9,044 nt of DNA, from positions 1-9,044 of the forward strand of contig DAJQ01000047.1 in the NCBI GenBank assembly GCA_002496395.1, read 5' to 3'. This DNA is from Methanocorpusculaceae archaeon UBA456 (lineage in GTDB: Archaea > Halobacteriota > Methanomicrobia > Methanomicrobiales > Methanocorpusculaceae). The position numbers and the translations under genes are program-made. Shown piece after piece: positions 1 to 5,339 of this stretch (its first letter is position 1; every line of letters begins with the position of its first letter). The notes beneath the pieces are model-generated. The model had not been told where the DNA came from, did no database searches, and saw only the letters and a list, made by a program, of their open reading frames with translations.

Positions 1-90
1 TGGTCTTAACCTGACATCAGTGTAGACGGTTCTATCCCCTACCTTTGCCAGATAGCCCAGCACCAGGATTTTTTTGTTGATGGTTGTCAT
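1..90 (-). CDS. N-terminal fragment of an unrecognised protein (runs off the left edge)
   Basis: An ATG at 90-88 on the minus strand opens a frame that stays open for 30 codons to the window edge. The peptide begins MTTINKKILVLGYLAKVG and continues with DRTVYTD. An in-frame TGA lies seven codons upstream of the ATG, so translation cannot start much earlier. A TATA-like GTATATC lies about 45 bases before the start, and a weak AAGAG lies about ten bases before it. I do not recognise the family. The short hydrophobic stretch ILVLGYLA is too short for a clear signal peptide and could be a first beta strand. The only evidence is the open frame plus the plausible promoter, so this could also be chance. 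Confidence 0.42.
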   Translation of the reverse strand, partial: MTTINKKILVLGYLAKVGDRTVYTDVRLRP

Positions 91-369
91 AGTATGACTC
101 TTAGCAGCTCATCTTTGCATCATTCTCTCTGATATACATTTCTACGCGGTAAATCCCTGGTATCTGAACAGATGAGGGGCGGGGTGATCGGGATTGTATC
201 AGGTTTTTCTGCCTTCTGCCGGAACATCATCGGTTAAAGATGGTGAGGATTCCTGCGATGAGGAAGAGGGCAGATGCAGGTCACCCATGGGAATGAGGGG
301 GAAAAGGAGATCTGCGGGATCGTGAGGGAAAGGGATATGTGTATCAGCATTGGTATACTAACGACCATC
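91..369. other. Intergenic stretch without a supportable gene
   Basis: The divergent region between the left-edge gene and the TPR lipoprotein is purine-rich on the plus strand from about 240 to 335, with many GAGG and GGGG words. I see no RNA gene and no long reading frame. The minus strand from 280 to 227 encodes a 17-codon hydrophobic tail (ALFLIAGILTIFNR then stop), with a stop immediately upstream. It could be the relic of a membrane protein C-terminus, but it is too short to call. Confidence 0.5.
131..139 (-). promoter_or_regulatory. TATA-like box for the minus-strand gene at the left edge
   Basis: Read on the minus strand, the sequence is AATGTATATC. It lies about 45 bases upstream of the ATG at 90. 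That would put transcription start near 108 and leave a short leader containing AAGAG. It is a motif match only. Confidence 0.25.
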
Positions 370-380
370 AGGAGAATGCC

Positions 381-737
381 ATGTCTCTACCAGGTCGTTT
401 AATCGTGAAACAAATGATCGCAGTCTCTCTCCTCTTCGGAGTTCTCCTCATTGCGGGATGTGTGGAGGATCCGGCGGACTGGAAGAGCCGGGGGGATCAG
501 CTCCTCAGTACAGATCATTTTGAAGATGCAGTTCTGGCATATGACAGGGCTCTTGAGATTGATCCTGCCGATCCGGTGGTCTGGAATAACCGTGGCGTTG
601 CTCTCGCCAGGCTTGAACGGTATGAAGAGGCCGTTGAATCCTATGATCATGCTCTTGCACTCGATCCGGGGTATGCAATCGCTGAAACCAACCGTGCAAA
701 AGCGGTTGCACGACTGAGCAGGATGGAGGCATCCTGA
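381..737 (+). CDS. Small TPR-repeat lipoprotein
   Basis: This is a 118-residue exported protein built for protein-protein contact rather than catalysis. Residues 1-27 form a lipoprotein signal: basic residues R6 and K10, a hydrophobic core, and a lipobox ending L-I-A-G-C with C27 as the likely lipidated cysteine. Residues about 33-64 and 65-98 are two canonical tetratricopeptide repeats (W-x-x-x-G at the start, A-Y-D-x-A-L-x-x-D-P at the end). About 20 residues of a capping helix follow. The mature protein would sit on the outer face of the membrane as a small scaffold. A GTG at 339 would give a longer form, but ATG 381 has AGGAG at 370-374 with six-base spacing and directly begins the signal peptide. 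It appears to be a single-gene unit. TPR proteins of this size are common in methanogens and the partner cannot be deduced. Confidence 0.85.
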   Translation: MSLPGRLIVKQMIAVSLLFGVLLIAGCVEDPADWKSRGDQLLSTDHFEDAVLAYDRALEIDPADPVVWNNRGVALARLERYEEAVESYDHALALDPGYAIAETNRAKAVARLSRMEAS

Positions 738-831
738 ATTTTCTAACAGATGATCTGCCGGAGCTTTCTGCTTTCATTCAAAAAAGTCTCTCATGGAATT
801 CTCGTAGACGTACAGCTCCTCTCCCACAAAG

Positions 832-838
832 TTATAAA
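832..838 (+). promoter_or_regulatory. TATA-like box upstream of the REC-PAS regulator
   Basis: TTATAAA lies 37-43 bases before the ATG at 875. Archaeal spacing would put transcription start near 860, at the edge of the AGGGGG ribosome site (862-867), giving a very short leader. Confidence 0.4.
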
Positions 839-874
839 CCCTGAGCCAATACAGTATCAAAAGGGGGATCAGAT

Positions 875-1744
875 ATGACTGGTAATTCTGTCTGGATCGT
901 AGAAGATGAATCAATCGTTGCAATGGACTTGAAAAGCCGCCTCCAGTCACGTGGGTATGAGGTGCTTGGGATCTCCGGATCCGGAGAGGATGCGGTGGAG
1001 AAGATACGCCAGCATAAGCCGGATATTGTGCTGATGGATATTGTATTGAAAGGGGATATGGATGGGATCGCAGCAGCCGGAATCATCAGGGAGGAGCTTC
1101 GTATTCCCGTTGTCTATCTCACCGCGTATGCAGATACAAAGACCCTTGAGCGTGCAAAACAGACCGAGCCATATGGCTATATCATCAAGCCGTTCAAGGA
1201 GTCTGATGTGATCAGCACCCTTGAGATCGCGCTCTACAAGGCATCGATGGAGAGGAAGCTGCGGGAGAGCGAGCGGTGGATCAGGACCATGATCCGGAGC
1301 ACAGGCGAGGGGATCATCGCTACTGACACAGAGGGGCTTGTGAAGTTCATGAACCCGGTTGCTGAGATGTTGACTGGTTATAAGGAAAAAGACGTCATTG
1401 GAAAACCTGCTTCTGAAGTCTTTTCGTTCACAATGGAGGGCCCCGGAACCTCCCCCCTTGATCCGGTCTCAAAGGCTCTTGCCAATGAAGGCTCTCTTAC
1501 ATCAGATGAAGATGAACGGATTGTACTGACCGCAAAGGATGGGACTGAGCGGTATGTGGGGTATATCGCGTCTCCAATCACTGATGATCGCAAAAGACTC
1601 ATGGGAGCTGTTCTGGCCTTCCGCGATCTGACCGAACGTATCCGTATGGAGGAGATGGTCAAGCGGGTCGTGCCAGGGATCAGGGATACCCCATTCCGCG
1701 ATCTCATGAAAGAAGAGATGGAGCGGACCGGTCGCTCCACCTGA
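875..1744 (+). CDS. Response regulator: receiver domain plus PAS domain, no output domain
   Basis: This is a 289-residue cytoplasmic signalling protein. Residues 5-120 are a CheY-like receiver with the acidic pair E10-D11, phospho-acceptor D55 (in VLMDIVLKG), T83 and K105 (in IIKPF), so phosphorylation chemistry looks intact. A short helical linker leads to a PAS domain at about 130-252. It opens with the usual ESERWIRTMIRSTGEGI, has NPVAEMLTGY at 160-169, and ends in AFRDLTERIRMEE. The last 35 residues are charged and helical and match no HisKA/HATPase or DNA-binding domain, so output is probably by protein contact, as in many archaeal REC-PAS proteins. ATG 875 is preceded by AGGGGG with seven-base spacing. 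No cognate histidine kinase lies in the window, so this is an orphan regulator here. Confidence 0.9.
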   Translation: MTGNSVWIVEDESIVAMDLKSRLQSRGYEVLGISGSGEDAVEKIRQHKPDIVLMDIVLKGDMDGIAAAGIIREELRIPVVYLTAYADTKTLERAKQTEPYGYIIKPFKESDVISTLEIALYKASMERKLRESERWIRTMIRSTGEGIIATDTEGLVKFMNPVAEMLTGYKEKDVIGKPASEVFSFTMEGPGTSPLDPVSKALANEGSLTSDEDERIVLTAKDGTERYVGYIASPITDDRKRLMGAVLAFRDLTERIRMEEMVKRVVPGIRDTPFRDLMKEEMERTGRST

Positions 1745-1782
1745 TCCCAATCCCCTCTCTTCACTACCCAGATCCCAATCCC
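1743..1782 (+). repeat. Pair of 12-bp direct repeats after the REC-PAS stop
   Basis: GATCCCAATCCC occurs at 1743-1754 and again at 1771-1782. CCCAGAT recurs at about 1767 and 1794. The block is pyrimidine-rich and ends in CTCTTTT, so it may include the 3' end of the REC-PAS transcript. Confidence 0.4.
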
Positions 1783-1840
1783 TCTTTTGAATGCCCAGAT
1801 TCTGGAAGGAACTTCGTTGGATTCTCCCTTTCCTCTGGTG

Positions 1841-1848
1841 ATATAAAC
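1841..1848 (+). promoter_or_regulatory. TATA-like box upstream of the FkbM methyltransferase
   Basis: ATATAAAC lies about 80 bases before the ATG at 1924. A second weak box, GTATATC, follows at 1851. Transcription from either would include the ribosome site at 1911-1916. Confidence 0.3.
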
Positions 1849-1923
1849 AGGTATATCTGATTGTACTATCCACATTACTCAAGAGAACTCCCATCTGCCA
1901 CCCCTTCCCAAAGGAGAATATTT

Positions 1924-2049
1924 ATGAAACTTTTCTACTATACGCGAAATATCTACCGGCATAATTATCTCCTTGATGTTCTCTGTGGTTCCTGTCGGTA
2001 CCTTTCATCTTCATGCAGATTCGAGACGGAATTATCTCCGCACACATGA
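1924..2049 (+). pseudogene. Out-of-frame N-terminal segment of the FkbM methyltransferase
   Basis: ATG 1924 has a good ribosome site (AAGGAG, 1911-1916, seven-base spacing) and encodes MKLFYYTRNIYRHNYLLDVL followed by CGSCRYL, which reads like a genuine methyltransferase N-terminus. This frame ends at TGA 2047-2049, while the conserved domain continues in the -1 frame. The downstream frame opens only after a TGA at 1974-1976 and has no ribosome site before its ATG at 2013. The simplest reading is one gene from 1924 to 2627 broken by a frame change between about 1977 and 2015. The alternative is a 41-codon leader peptide coupled by the ATGA overlap (2046-2049) to a start at ATG 2046. A sequencing error cannot be excluded. 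Confidence 0.55.
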
Positions 2050-2627
2050 AGCTTAGTCAGGGAGGTGACCGGGTTGTTGTTATCGGTGGAGGAGATGGCA
2101 GGACTGCTGTTGCAGCCGCGAAGCAGGTTGGATCCAATGGTTCGGTGTTGATATTTGAAGGCGGCGATCGCTCGTACCGGCAGATCGAACACCTTCTGGA
2201 ATCCAAAGGGCTCTCCACTACCTGTTCGGTTCATCATGCTGTGGTTGGCCCTCTTATCGATGTCTATGGCGGTGATTGCCAACAGGCTCTCTCGCTCCCC
2301 CCTGAAGACCTCCCCTTGTGTGATATCCTCGAACTTGATTGTGAAGGCTCAGAGATCGAGATCCTCCGGAGACTCTGTATCAGGCCACGGGTGATCATCG
2401 TTGAAATTCATCCGTTCCTTTTTCCAGAAGAGCCGGAATGGGTCTTGAACCGTCTTGGTGAACTGGGATACCGGATTGTATACCGGAGTGGGCATGATGG
2501 GATCGAGATCGATCACGATGAGTGCCTGGAGTTCCTCTCCCGTTCACGGATCTATGGTGGGATCATGCTCAGAAACGGGGCTACAACACCTGTTGTTGTG
2601 GCAGCGGTTTTGGATCAAAAGAGATGA
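2013..2627 (+). CDS. FkbM-family SAM-dependent methyltransferase (5' end in another frame)
   Basis: This is a Rossmann-fold methyltransferase probably acting on a hydroxyl or carboxyl of a small molecule or surface glycan; the substrate cannot be read from sequence. Numbered from ATG 2013: the SAM-binding motif is VVVIGGGDG (21-29), followed by the acidic end of strand 2 (LIFEG, E49), HAVVG (75-79), the FkbM signature DILELDCEGSEIEIL (104-118) and PRVIIVE (125-131). At 204 residues the catalytic core is complete. QIRDGIISAHM just before the core also looks conserved, so a start at ATG 2046 would cut into the family. No ribosome site precedes 2013; the likely true start is 1924 in another frame (see the separate entry). 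The gene converges on the decarboxylase-like gene with a 43-base gap. If the frameshift is real, the product may not be made. Confidence 0.8.
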   Translation: MQIRDGIISAHMKLSQGGDRVVVIGGGDGRTAVAAAKQVGSNGSVLIFEGGDRSYRQIEHLLESKGLSTTCSVHHAVVGPLIDVYGGDCQQALSLPPEDLPLCDILELDCEGSEIEILRRLCIRPRVIIVEIHPFLFPEEPEWVLNRLGELGYRIVYRSGHDGIEIDHDECLEFLSRSRIYGGIMLRNGATTPVVVAAVLDQKR

Positions 2628-2630
2628 GGA

Positions 2631-2654
2631 TTGCCTGGGCAATGGTGACTGCCC
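2631..2654. terminator. Hairpin between two convergent genes, possible bidirectional terminator
   Basis: GGGCA (2637-2641) can pair with TGCCC (2650-2654) across an eight-base loop. TTGCC/GGCAA (2631-2642) offers a competing smaller hairpin. The site sits in the 43-base gap between the converging methyltransferase and decarboxylase-like genes. No T-run follows on either strand, so the call is weak. Confidence 0.2.
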
Positions 2655-2670
2655 TCCTCACGCACGATCC

Positions 2671-3075
2671 TTAGACGCCCCTCTTCTCTCTCGCAGAAAA
2701 TACTTCCTGAGCGGCCGCCATTCCGTTTAAGGCAGCCGGGAAGCCCGCATAGACTGCCATCTGGATGATCACCTCTTTGATCTCCTCCTCTGTACATCCG
2801 ACGGCGAGTGCCATGTCGATATGTGCCCTGAGCTGGACGGGGGCGGTGCCGAGTGCGGTTAATGCGGCAACGGTCGCAATCTGCCGGGACCTGAGATCGA
2901 GGCCGGGCCGTGAGATGATTTCACCGTAGGGGAACTCGACGGTTATTTTAGCGAGATCTGGTGAGAGGTCATATATATTGCCGAGCATCGACTGGACGGA
3001 TTTGCCTCCCATATTCTCCAGCTGGGCAAGACACCGCTCGTACCGTTCGTCTGAGATTGGTTCTGTATCTGACAT
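2671..3075 (-). CDS. Carboxymuconolactone decarboxylase (CMD/AhpD-like) family protein
   Basis: This 134-residue all-helical cytoplasmic protein starts MSDTEPISDERYERCL. The family core spans residues about 45-126: EFPYGEIISRPGLDLRSRQ (47-65), ATVAALTALG (67-76), QLRAHIDMAL (81-90), GCTEEEIKEVI (93-103) and AVYAGFPAALN (107-117). H85 in the RAH motif matches the position used by gamma-carboxymuconolactone decarboxylases. There is no CxxC pair (only C15 and C94), so it is unlikely to be an AhpD-type alkylhydroperoxidase. Aromatic beta-ketoadipate breakdown is not expected in a methanogen, so the true substrate is unknown. The frame is open upstream to 3207, but those residues look non-coding and ATG 3075 gives the normal family length. 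The ribosome site before 3075 is weak. The gene is divergent from the VapB-like gene and convergent with the methyltransferase. Confidence 0.85.
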   Translation of the reverse strand: MSDTEPISDERYERCLAQLENMGGKSVQSMLGNIYDLSPDLAKITVEFPYGEIISRPGLDLRSRQIATVAALTALGTAPVQLRAHIDMALAVGCTEEEIKEVIIQMAVYAGFPAALNGMAAAQEVFSAREKRGV

Positions 3076-3126
3076 ACCGGAGTATTTTTCCCGAGAGGAG
3101 ATAATGTGGAGGGGCGGGGTGCAGAA

Positions 3127-3135
3127 GTATATATG
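3127..3135. promoter_or_regulatory. Symmetric TATA box between divergent genes
   Basis: GTATATATG reads as a TATA box on both strands. It lies about 55 bases before the minus-strand start at 3075 and about 45 bases before the plus-strand start at 3178. One box could bind TBP in either orientation, or two overlapping promoters may be present. Confidence 0.35.
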
Positions 3136-3177
3136 GCTCAAATCCATTATTGGGTTAATCAACAATGGTGATGAGTA

Positions 3178-3378
3178 ATGGTAAAAAAACCTGCACGGAA
3201 GGCTCATCGTACTCCAAAAGGTCAGGTGAACGGGGGTGCCCGGATTAGGAAGGGCGTGGTCTCAAAATCCCTTGGAGTATCTGTCCGGAGAAGAGAAGAG
3301 GCTCAGATCACAGAACTCTTTGGTGAGATCGACTACGATCCAGAGTACGATTATAAAAAACACCGTCTATGGCGATGA
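3178..3378 (+). CDS. Small protein with a VapB-like antitoxin tail
   Basis: This is a 66-residue protein with two unlike halves. Residues 1-40 are strongly basic (KKPARKAHRTPKG, then RIRKG and VRRR) with little secondary-structure signal, and would bind nucleic acid. Residues 41-66, starting EEAQITELFGEIDYDPEYDYKKHR, closely resemble the toxin-neutralising tail of VapB-type antitoxins, where an LxGxIDxDxDYDYK stretch wraps a PIN-domain toxin. The usual N-terminal DNA-binding fold (ribbon-helix-helix or similar) is not evident. ATG 3178 has a perfect archaeal ribosome site, GGTGAT at 3166-3171, with six-base spacing. The stop overlaps a following ATG as ATGA, the usual antitoxin-toxin arrangement, but no full toxin follows. 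It could be a free-standing antitoxin, an antitoxin orphaned by toxin loss, or an unrelated small protein with a similar tail. Confidence 0.65.
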   Translation: MVKKPARKAHRTPKGQVNGGARIRKGVVSKSLGVSVRRREEAQITELFGEIDYDPEYDYKKHRLWR

Positions 3379-3431
3379 GGGTACATATCGATGCCCCGAT
3401 CCTCTCCTTTAAAGATACCCTTGCATGTTGA
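3375..3431 (+). pseudogene. Possible start of a lost PIN-domain toxin
   Basis: ATG 3375 overlaps the upstream stop by four bases (ATGA) and encodes MRVHIDAPILSFKDTLAC before TGA at 3429-3431. PIN toxins typically begin with a few hydrophobic residues, then D-T/S-x-hydrophobic-L, so MRVHIDAPIL could be the first strand with its catalytic aspartate (D6). I cannot find the remaining PIN acidic residues in any frame downstream. It may equally be a chance short frame; the call rests on the ATGA coupling and the VapB-like neighbour. Confidence 0.25.
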
Positions 3432-3579
3432 GGATTATCGTCTCTCTTCAATAACGAACGTTCCTTCTGGTCGGTATCTTTATTATGAGATATGCCAATC
3501 TCCACTCCAGACCGATTGGATTGTGCAGGTGCCGGGAATTGATCTGCCTGCCGGAGGCGATGATATCTATGCCATATGA
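3391..3579 (+). CDS. Unrecognised 62-residue protein
   Basis: This frame begins 12 bases after the VapB-like stop and is in the same frame. Its composition resembles a real protein rather than an antisense shadow: few Arg/Ser/Cys runs and a readable beta-strand pattern such as SGRYLYYEI and TDWIVQVPGIDLP. A GAGG at 3377-3380 lies ten bases before the ATG. It competes for the same DNA with the 18-codon frame at 3375. No family is recognised, and there is no signal peptide or membrane segment. With the VapB-like gene and the small membrane peptide downstream (19-base gap) it may form a three-gene transcript ending at the hairpin near 3700. Confidence 0.35.
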   Translation: MPRSSPLKIPLHVEDYRLSSITNVPSGRYLYYEICQSPLQTDWIVQVPGIDLPAGGDDIYAI

Positions 3580-3598
3580 AGATTCAAGGGGAACAAAG

Positions 3599-3706
3599 AT
3601 GGGGTGTCTCTGTACTTCAAATTGTATCATTCGTTTTCTTATTCCGATTATCCTGTTTCTGCTGGTGGTCTTCTTTCTCTGCCCGCTTTTAATGCGGGTT
3701 TTATGA
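3599..3706 (+). CDS. Cys-rich single-span membrane micropeptide
   Basis: This is a 35-residue frame. Residues 1-11, MGCLCTSNCII, carry three cysteines spaced C-x-C-x-x-x-C. Residues 10-35 are one unbroken hydrophobic segment (FLIPIILFLLVVFFLCPLL in its core), long enough to cross a membrane. The start has an excellent ribosome site: AAGGGG seven bases before ATG 3599. The last codons lie inside the CCCGC/GCGGG hairpin, so coding and termination signals overlap. No family is recognised. The cysteines could bind a metal or be lipidated. The ribosome site and the sharp N-cysteine/TM organisation argue for a real gene; the small size argues for caution. Confidence 0.42.
   Translation: MGCLCTSNCIIRFLIPIILFLLVVFFLCPLLMRVL
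3682..3704 (+). terminator. Hairpin followed by a T-run
   Basis: CCCGC (3682-3686) pairs with GCGGG (3694-3698) across a seven-base TTTTAAT loop. TTTTAT follows directly. This is the best intrinsic-terminator shape in the window and would end plus-strand transcription from the small-gene cluster. Confidence 0.5.
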
Positions 3707-3764
3707 GGTGCCCGCGCCTGTTTGTCTGTTTATGGGGGCATTACCCTTATTGGCGTTTCTCTAT

Positions 3765-3790
3765 TGATGAGATCTTTTGATGAGGTCTTT
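3765..3790 (+). repeat. 13-bp tandem repeat with a related third copy
   Basis: TGATGAGATCTTT (3765-3777) is followed directly by TGATGAGGTCTTT (3778-3790), differing at one base. TGAGTGAGATCTTTTTT at 3803-3819 is a third related copy. The T-runs may act as backup archaeal terminators for plus-strand transcripts. The rest of 3707-3841 holds no gene. Confidence 0.55.
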
Positions 3791-3841
3791 TGGTGGTGTG
3801 CCTGAGTGAGATCTTTTTTGAGTTGGGCTCATTTTGGATAC

Positions 3842-3859
3842 GGGGTGGCTTCTGACCCC
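3842..3859 (-). terminator. Hairpin just after the MFS stop codon
   Basis: GGGGT (3842-3846) pairs with ACCCC (3855-3859) across an eight-base loop. On the minus strand it begins four bases after the transporter stop codon (3866-3864). No T-run follows in that direction, so it may only protect the mRNA 3' end. Confidence 0.3.
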
Positions 3860-3863
3860 AGAA

Positions 3864-5120
3864 TTAATTCCCTGTCTCCTGTGAAACAGAGGTGATTTCG
3901 TACTTCTCTGGCATTATGAAGAAGAGAATAATTGCAAAAAGCATGCCCAGTACACCAAGGACAGAGAATGCCTGCATGGCTCCAACAGTATCTGCGATGA
4001 TGCCCGCAGCTATCGGGCCGATGATATATCCGATATTAAAGAAGAAATCTTTCAGCTCAAGCACTTCTTTCTTTGTATCCGGAGTTGCCTGTATGGAATG
4101 TGCAGACATGCTGTTTGCAATTGGTGTCATCATACAGGTGAAGCAGGTGGAGATGAAGACAACGAGTATGATGATGAAAGGATTGTTGATAAATGAAATT
4201 GTTGCCAGGATGACCGATCCGATGAATAGCCCGATAACAGCAGTGTTCTTCTCTCCAAAAACCTTTGTTATCCGACCAATGAGCGCACCCATGAGGAGAA
4301 GCGGGGCAAAATAGGCACTCAGAAAGAGGCCGTCGAATGGTTCAAAAATCAATCGTTCTGCGACGATTGGTCCAAGTGTCATAAAGAACGCATCATACAA
4401 GGTTGATACCGCAATGAGAAACAGGAGGGGGAAAAGAGAGCTCCCGACACGTTTCCACAACCTGATCTCTTCAGAGAACGTTTTCTTCGAGTTGGATTCA
4501 ACGGAAGGTATTAACTGCCTCACTCCGCCTGCCTCGCGGAGAAGCAGAAGGAAGAAGAAGGCGGAGATCGAGAGGAAAACGAGTGCTGTTACAAATGGCT
4601 CCCATCCGACGACCTTGTCGACAACGAGGAAACCAGCGACAAGGGGAGCAAGCAGACAACCGAATGCCCGAAACGCTTCGAGAACCCCGAATTTGGCGGA
4701 CATCTCATCCTCGGAAATAAACCTGCTATAAAAATCAAGTGTTCCGAAGTTTAAGAGGCTATAGAAAAAACCCCACATTATCATTCCGATAACAAACAGG
4801 ATGAATGCATGTGCACTCCAGATCACAAAACAATAGATCAGGGATACAAGAAACATAAAGGTAAAAAGCAGCCGGTAATATGCGTTTTTAAAGATTTTAT
4901 AGAGGATAAAAGAGTAGAAAGCACCGGATATTGCTGCTGAGGAGAAGATTATCCCGACAAGTGTCTTTGAATACCCCTGTTCCAGAACCAGCAATGGGAC
5001 GACATAGGTGACAATCCCATCAAAGAGCATGAAGAAGAGAAACATCATGCAGAAGTATAGAAAAAGGGGATTTCTGGATCTGGCGGAATAGATTCTTTTT
5101 ACCCATGTTCCAGGACCCAT
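3864..5120 (-). CDS. MFS transporter, 12 transmembrane segments
   Basis: This 418-residue integral membrane protein is of normal length for the major facilitator superfamily. Two sets of six hydrophobic segments flank a charged cytoplasmic loop at about residues 197-227 (LREAGGVRQLIPSVE, then SNSKKTFSEEIRLWKR). A motif-A-like GRITKVFGEKN lies between the second and third spans of the C-terminal half; the N-terminal equivalent (YKIFKNAYYRL) is degenerate. A final helix with NIGYIIGPIAAGIIAD matches the drug/sugar-efflux style of MFS. Substrate cannot be assigned; export of a small molecule is the default guess. ATG 5120 gives a short basic N-terminus before the first span. Its ribosome site is poor (TTGGGGCG at about ten bases), yet no better downstream start exists. 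It stands alone on its strand, with a hairpin after the stop. Confidence 0.9.
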   Translation of the reverse strand: MGPGTWVKRIYSARSRNPLFLYFCMMFLFFMLFDGIVTYVVPLLVLEQGYSKTLVGIIFSSAAISGAFYSFILYKIFKNAYYRLLFTFMFLVSLIYCFVIWSAHAFILFVIGMIMWGFFYSLLNFGTLDFYSRFISEDEMSAKFGVLEAFRAFGCLLAPLVAGFLVVDKVVGWEPFVTALVFLSISAFFFLLLLREAGGVRQLIPSVESNSKKTFSEEIRLWKRVGSSLFPLLFLIAVSTLYDAFFMTLGPIVAERLIFEPFDGLFLSAYFAPLLLMGALIGRITKVFGEKNTAVIGLFIGSVILATISFINNPFIIILVVFISTCFTCMMTPIANSMSAHSIQATPDTKKEVLELKDFFFNIGYIIGPIAAGIIADTVGAMQAFSVLGVLGMLFAIILFFIMPEKYEITSVSQETGN

Positions 5121-5161
5121 AACGGATTAACGCCCCAAGTTTAGTAATTGTTTGGTGAATT

Positions 5162-5263
5162 ATGCCTGAGATTGTGCTACTGTATTCAGATCCGCCCGGA
5201 TCAAAAGATACTGACCCGCTGTACTTCTATCTCGTGCTTTCCCACTTATTAAGGCTTGGATGA
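5162..5263 (+). CDS. Candidate 33-residue small protein
   Basis: ATG 5162 opens a frame reading MPEIVLLYSDPPGSKD, then TDPLYFYLVLSHLLRLG and TGA. GGTGA at 5154-5158 is a ribosome-site match but sits only three bases from the ATG, which is tight. The frame fills half of the 219-base gap between the transporter start and the end of the hydrolase, on the opposite strand to both. Its residue make-up resembles a folded protein start (strand, loop, helix), so it could be the remnant of a longer gene cut by the TGA. The rest of the gap (5264-5339) holds nothing I can name. Confidence 0.25.
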   Translation: MPEIVLLYSDPPGSKDTDPLYFYLVLSHLLRLG

Positions 5264-5339
5264 CAATTGCGGGCGGATACTGATGGTTCCGGGGTATCCT
5301 GCATCTTCAGTGTCCATAAACAATGAGCCATTCGAACAA

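Noticed and set aside
227..280. Hydrophobic 17-codon tail on the minus strand (ALFLIAGILTIFNR)
   Set aside because: It is closed by a stop just upstream and is too short to support a gene or a named C-terminal anchor.
1378..1894. Long minus-strand frames opposite the REC-PAS gene
   Set aside because: They are antisense to a well-supported gene, are rich in Arg/Ser, and have no recognisable domain or ribosome site.
1999..2012. Programmed -1 frameshift in the FkbM gene
   Set aside because: TAC CTT TCA TCT is not a slippery heptamer and no strong downstream stem is seen, so mutation, read error or an alternative start is likelier.
2671..3075. AhpD-type alkylhydroperoxidase
   Set aside because: The paired cysteines (CxxC) needed for peroxide reduction are absent; the His-containing CMD motif fits better.
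5189..5202. GATCCG-CC-CGGATC palindrome as an operator
   Set aside because: It lies over 60 bases from the nearest established start, inside a possible small frame, and has no second copy.
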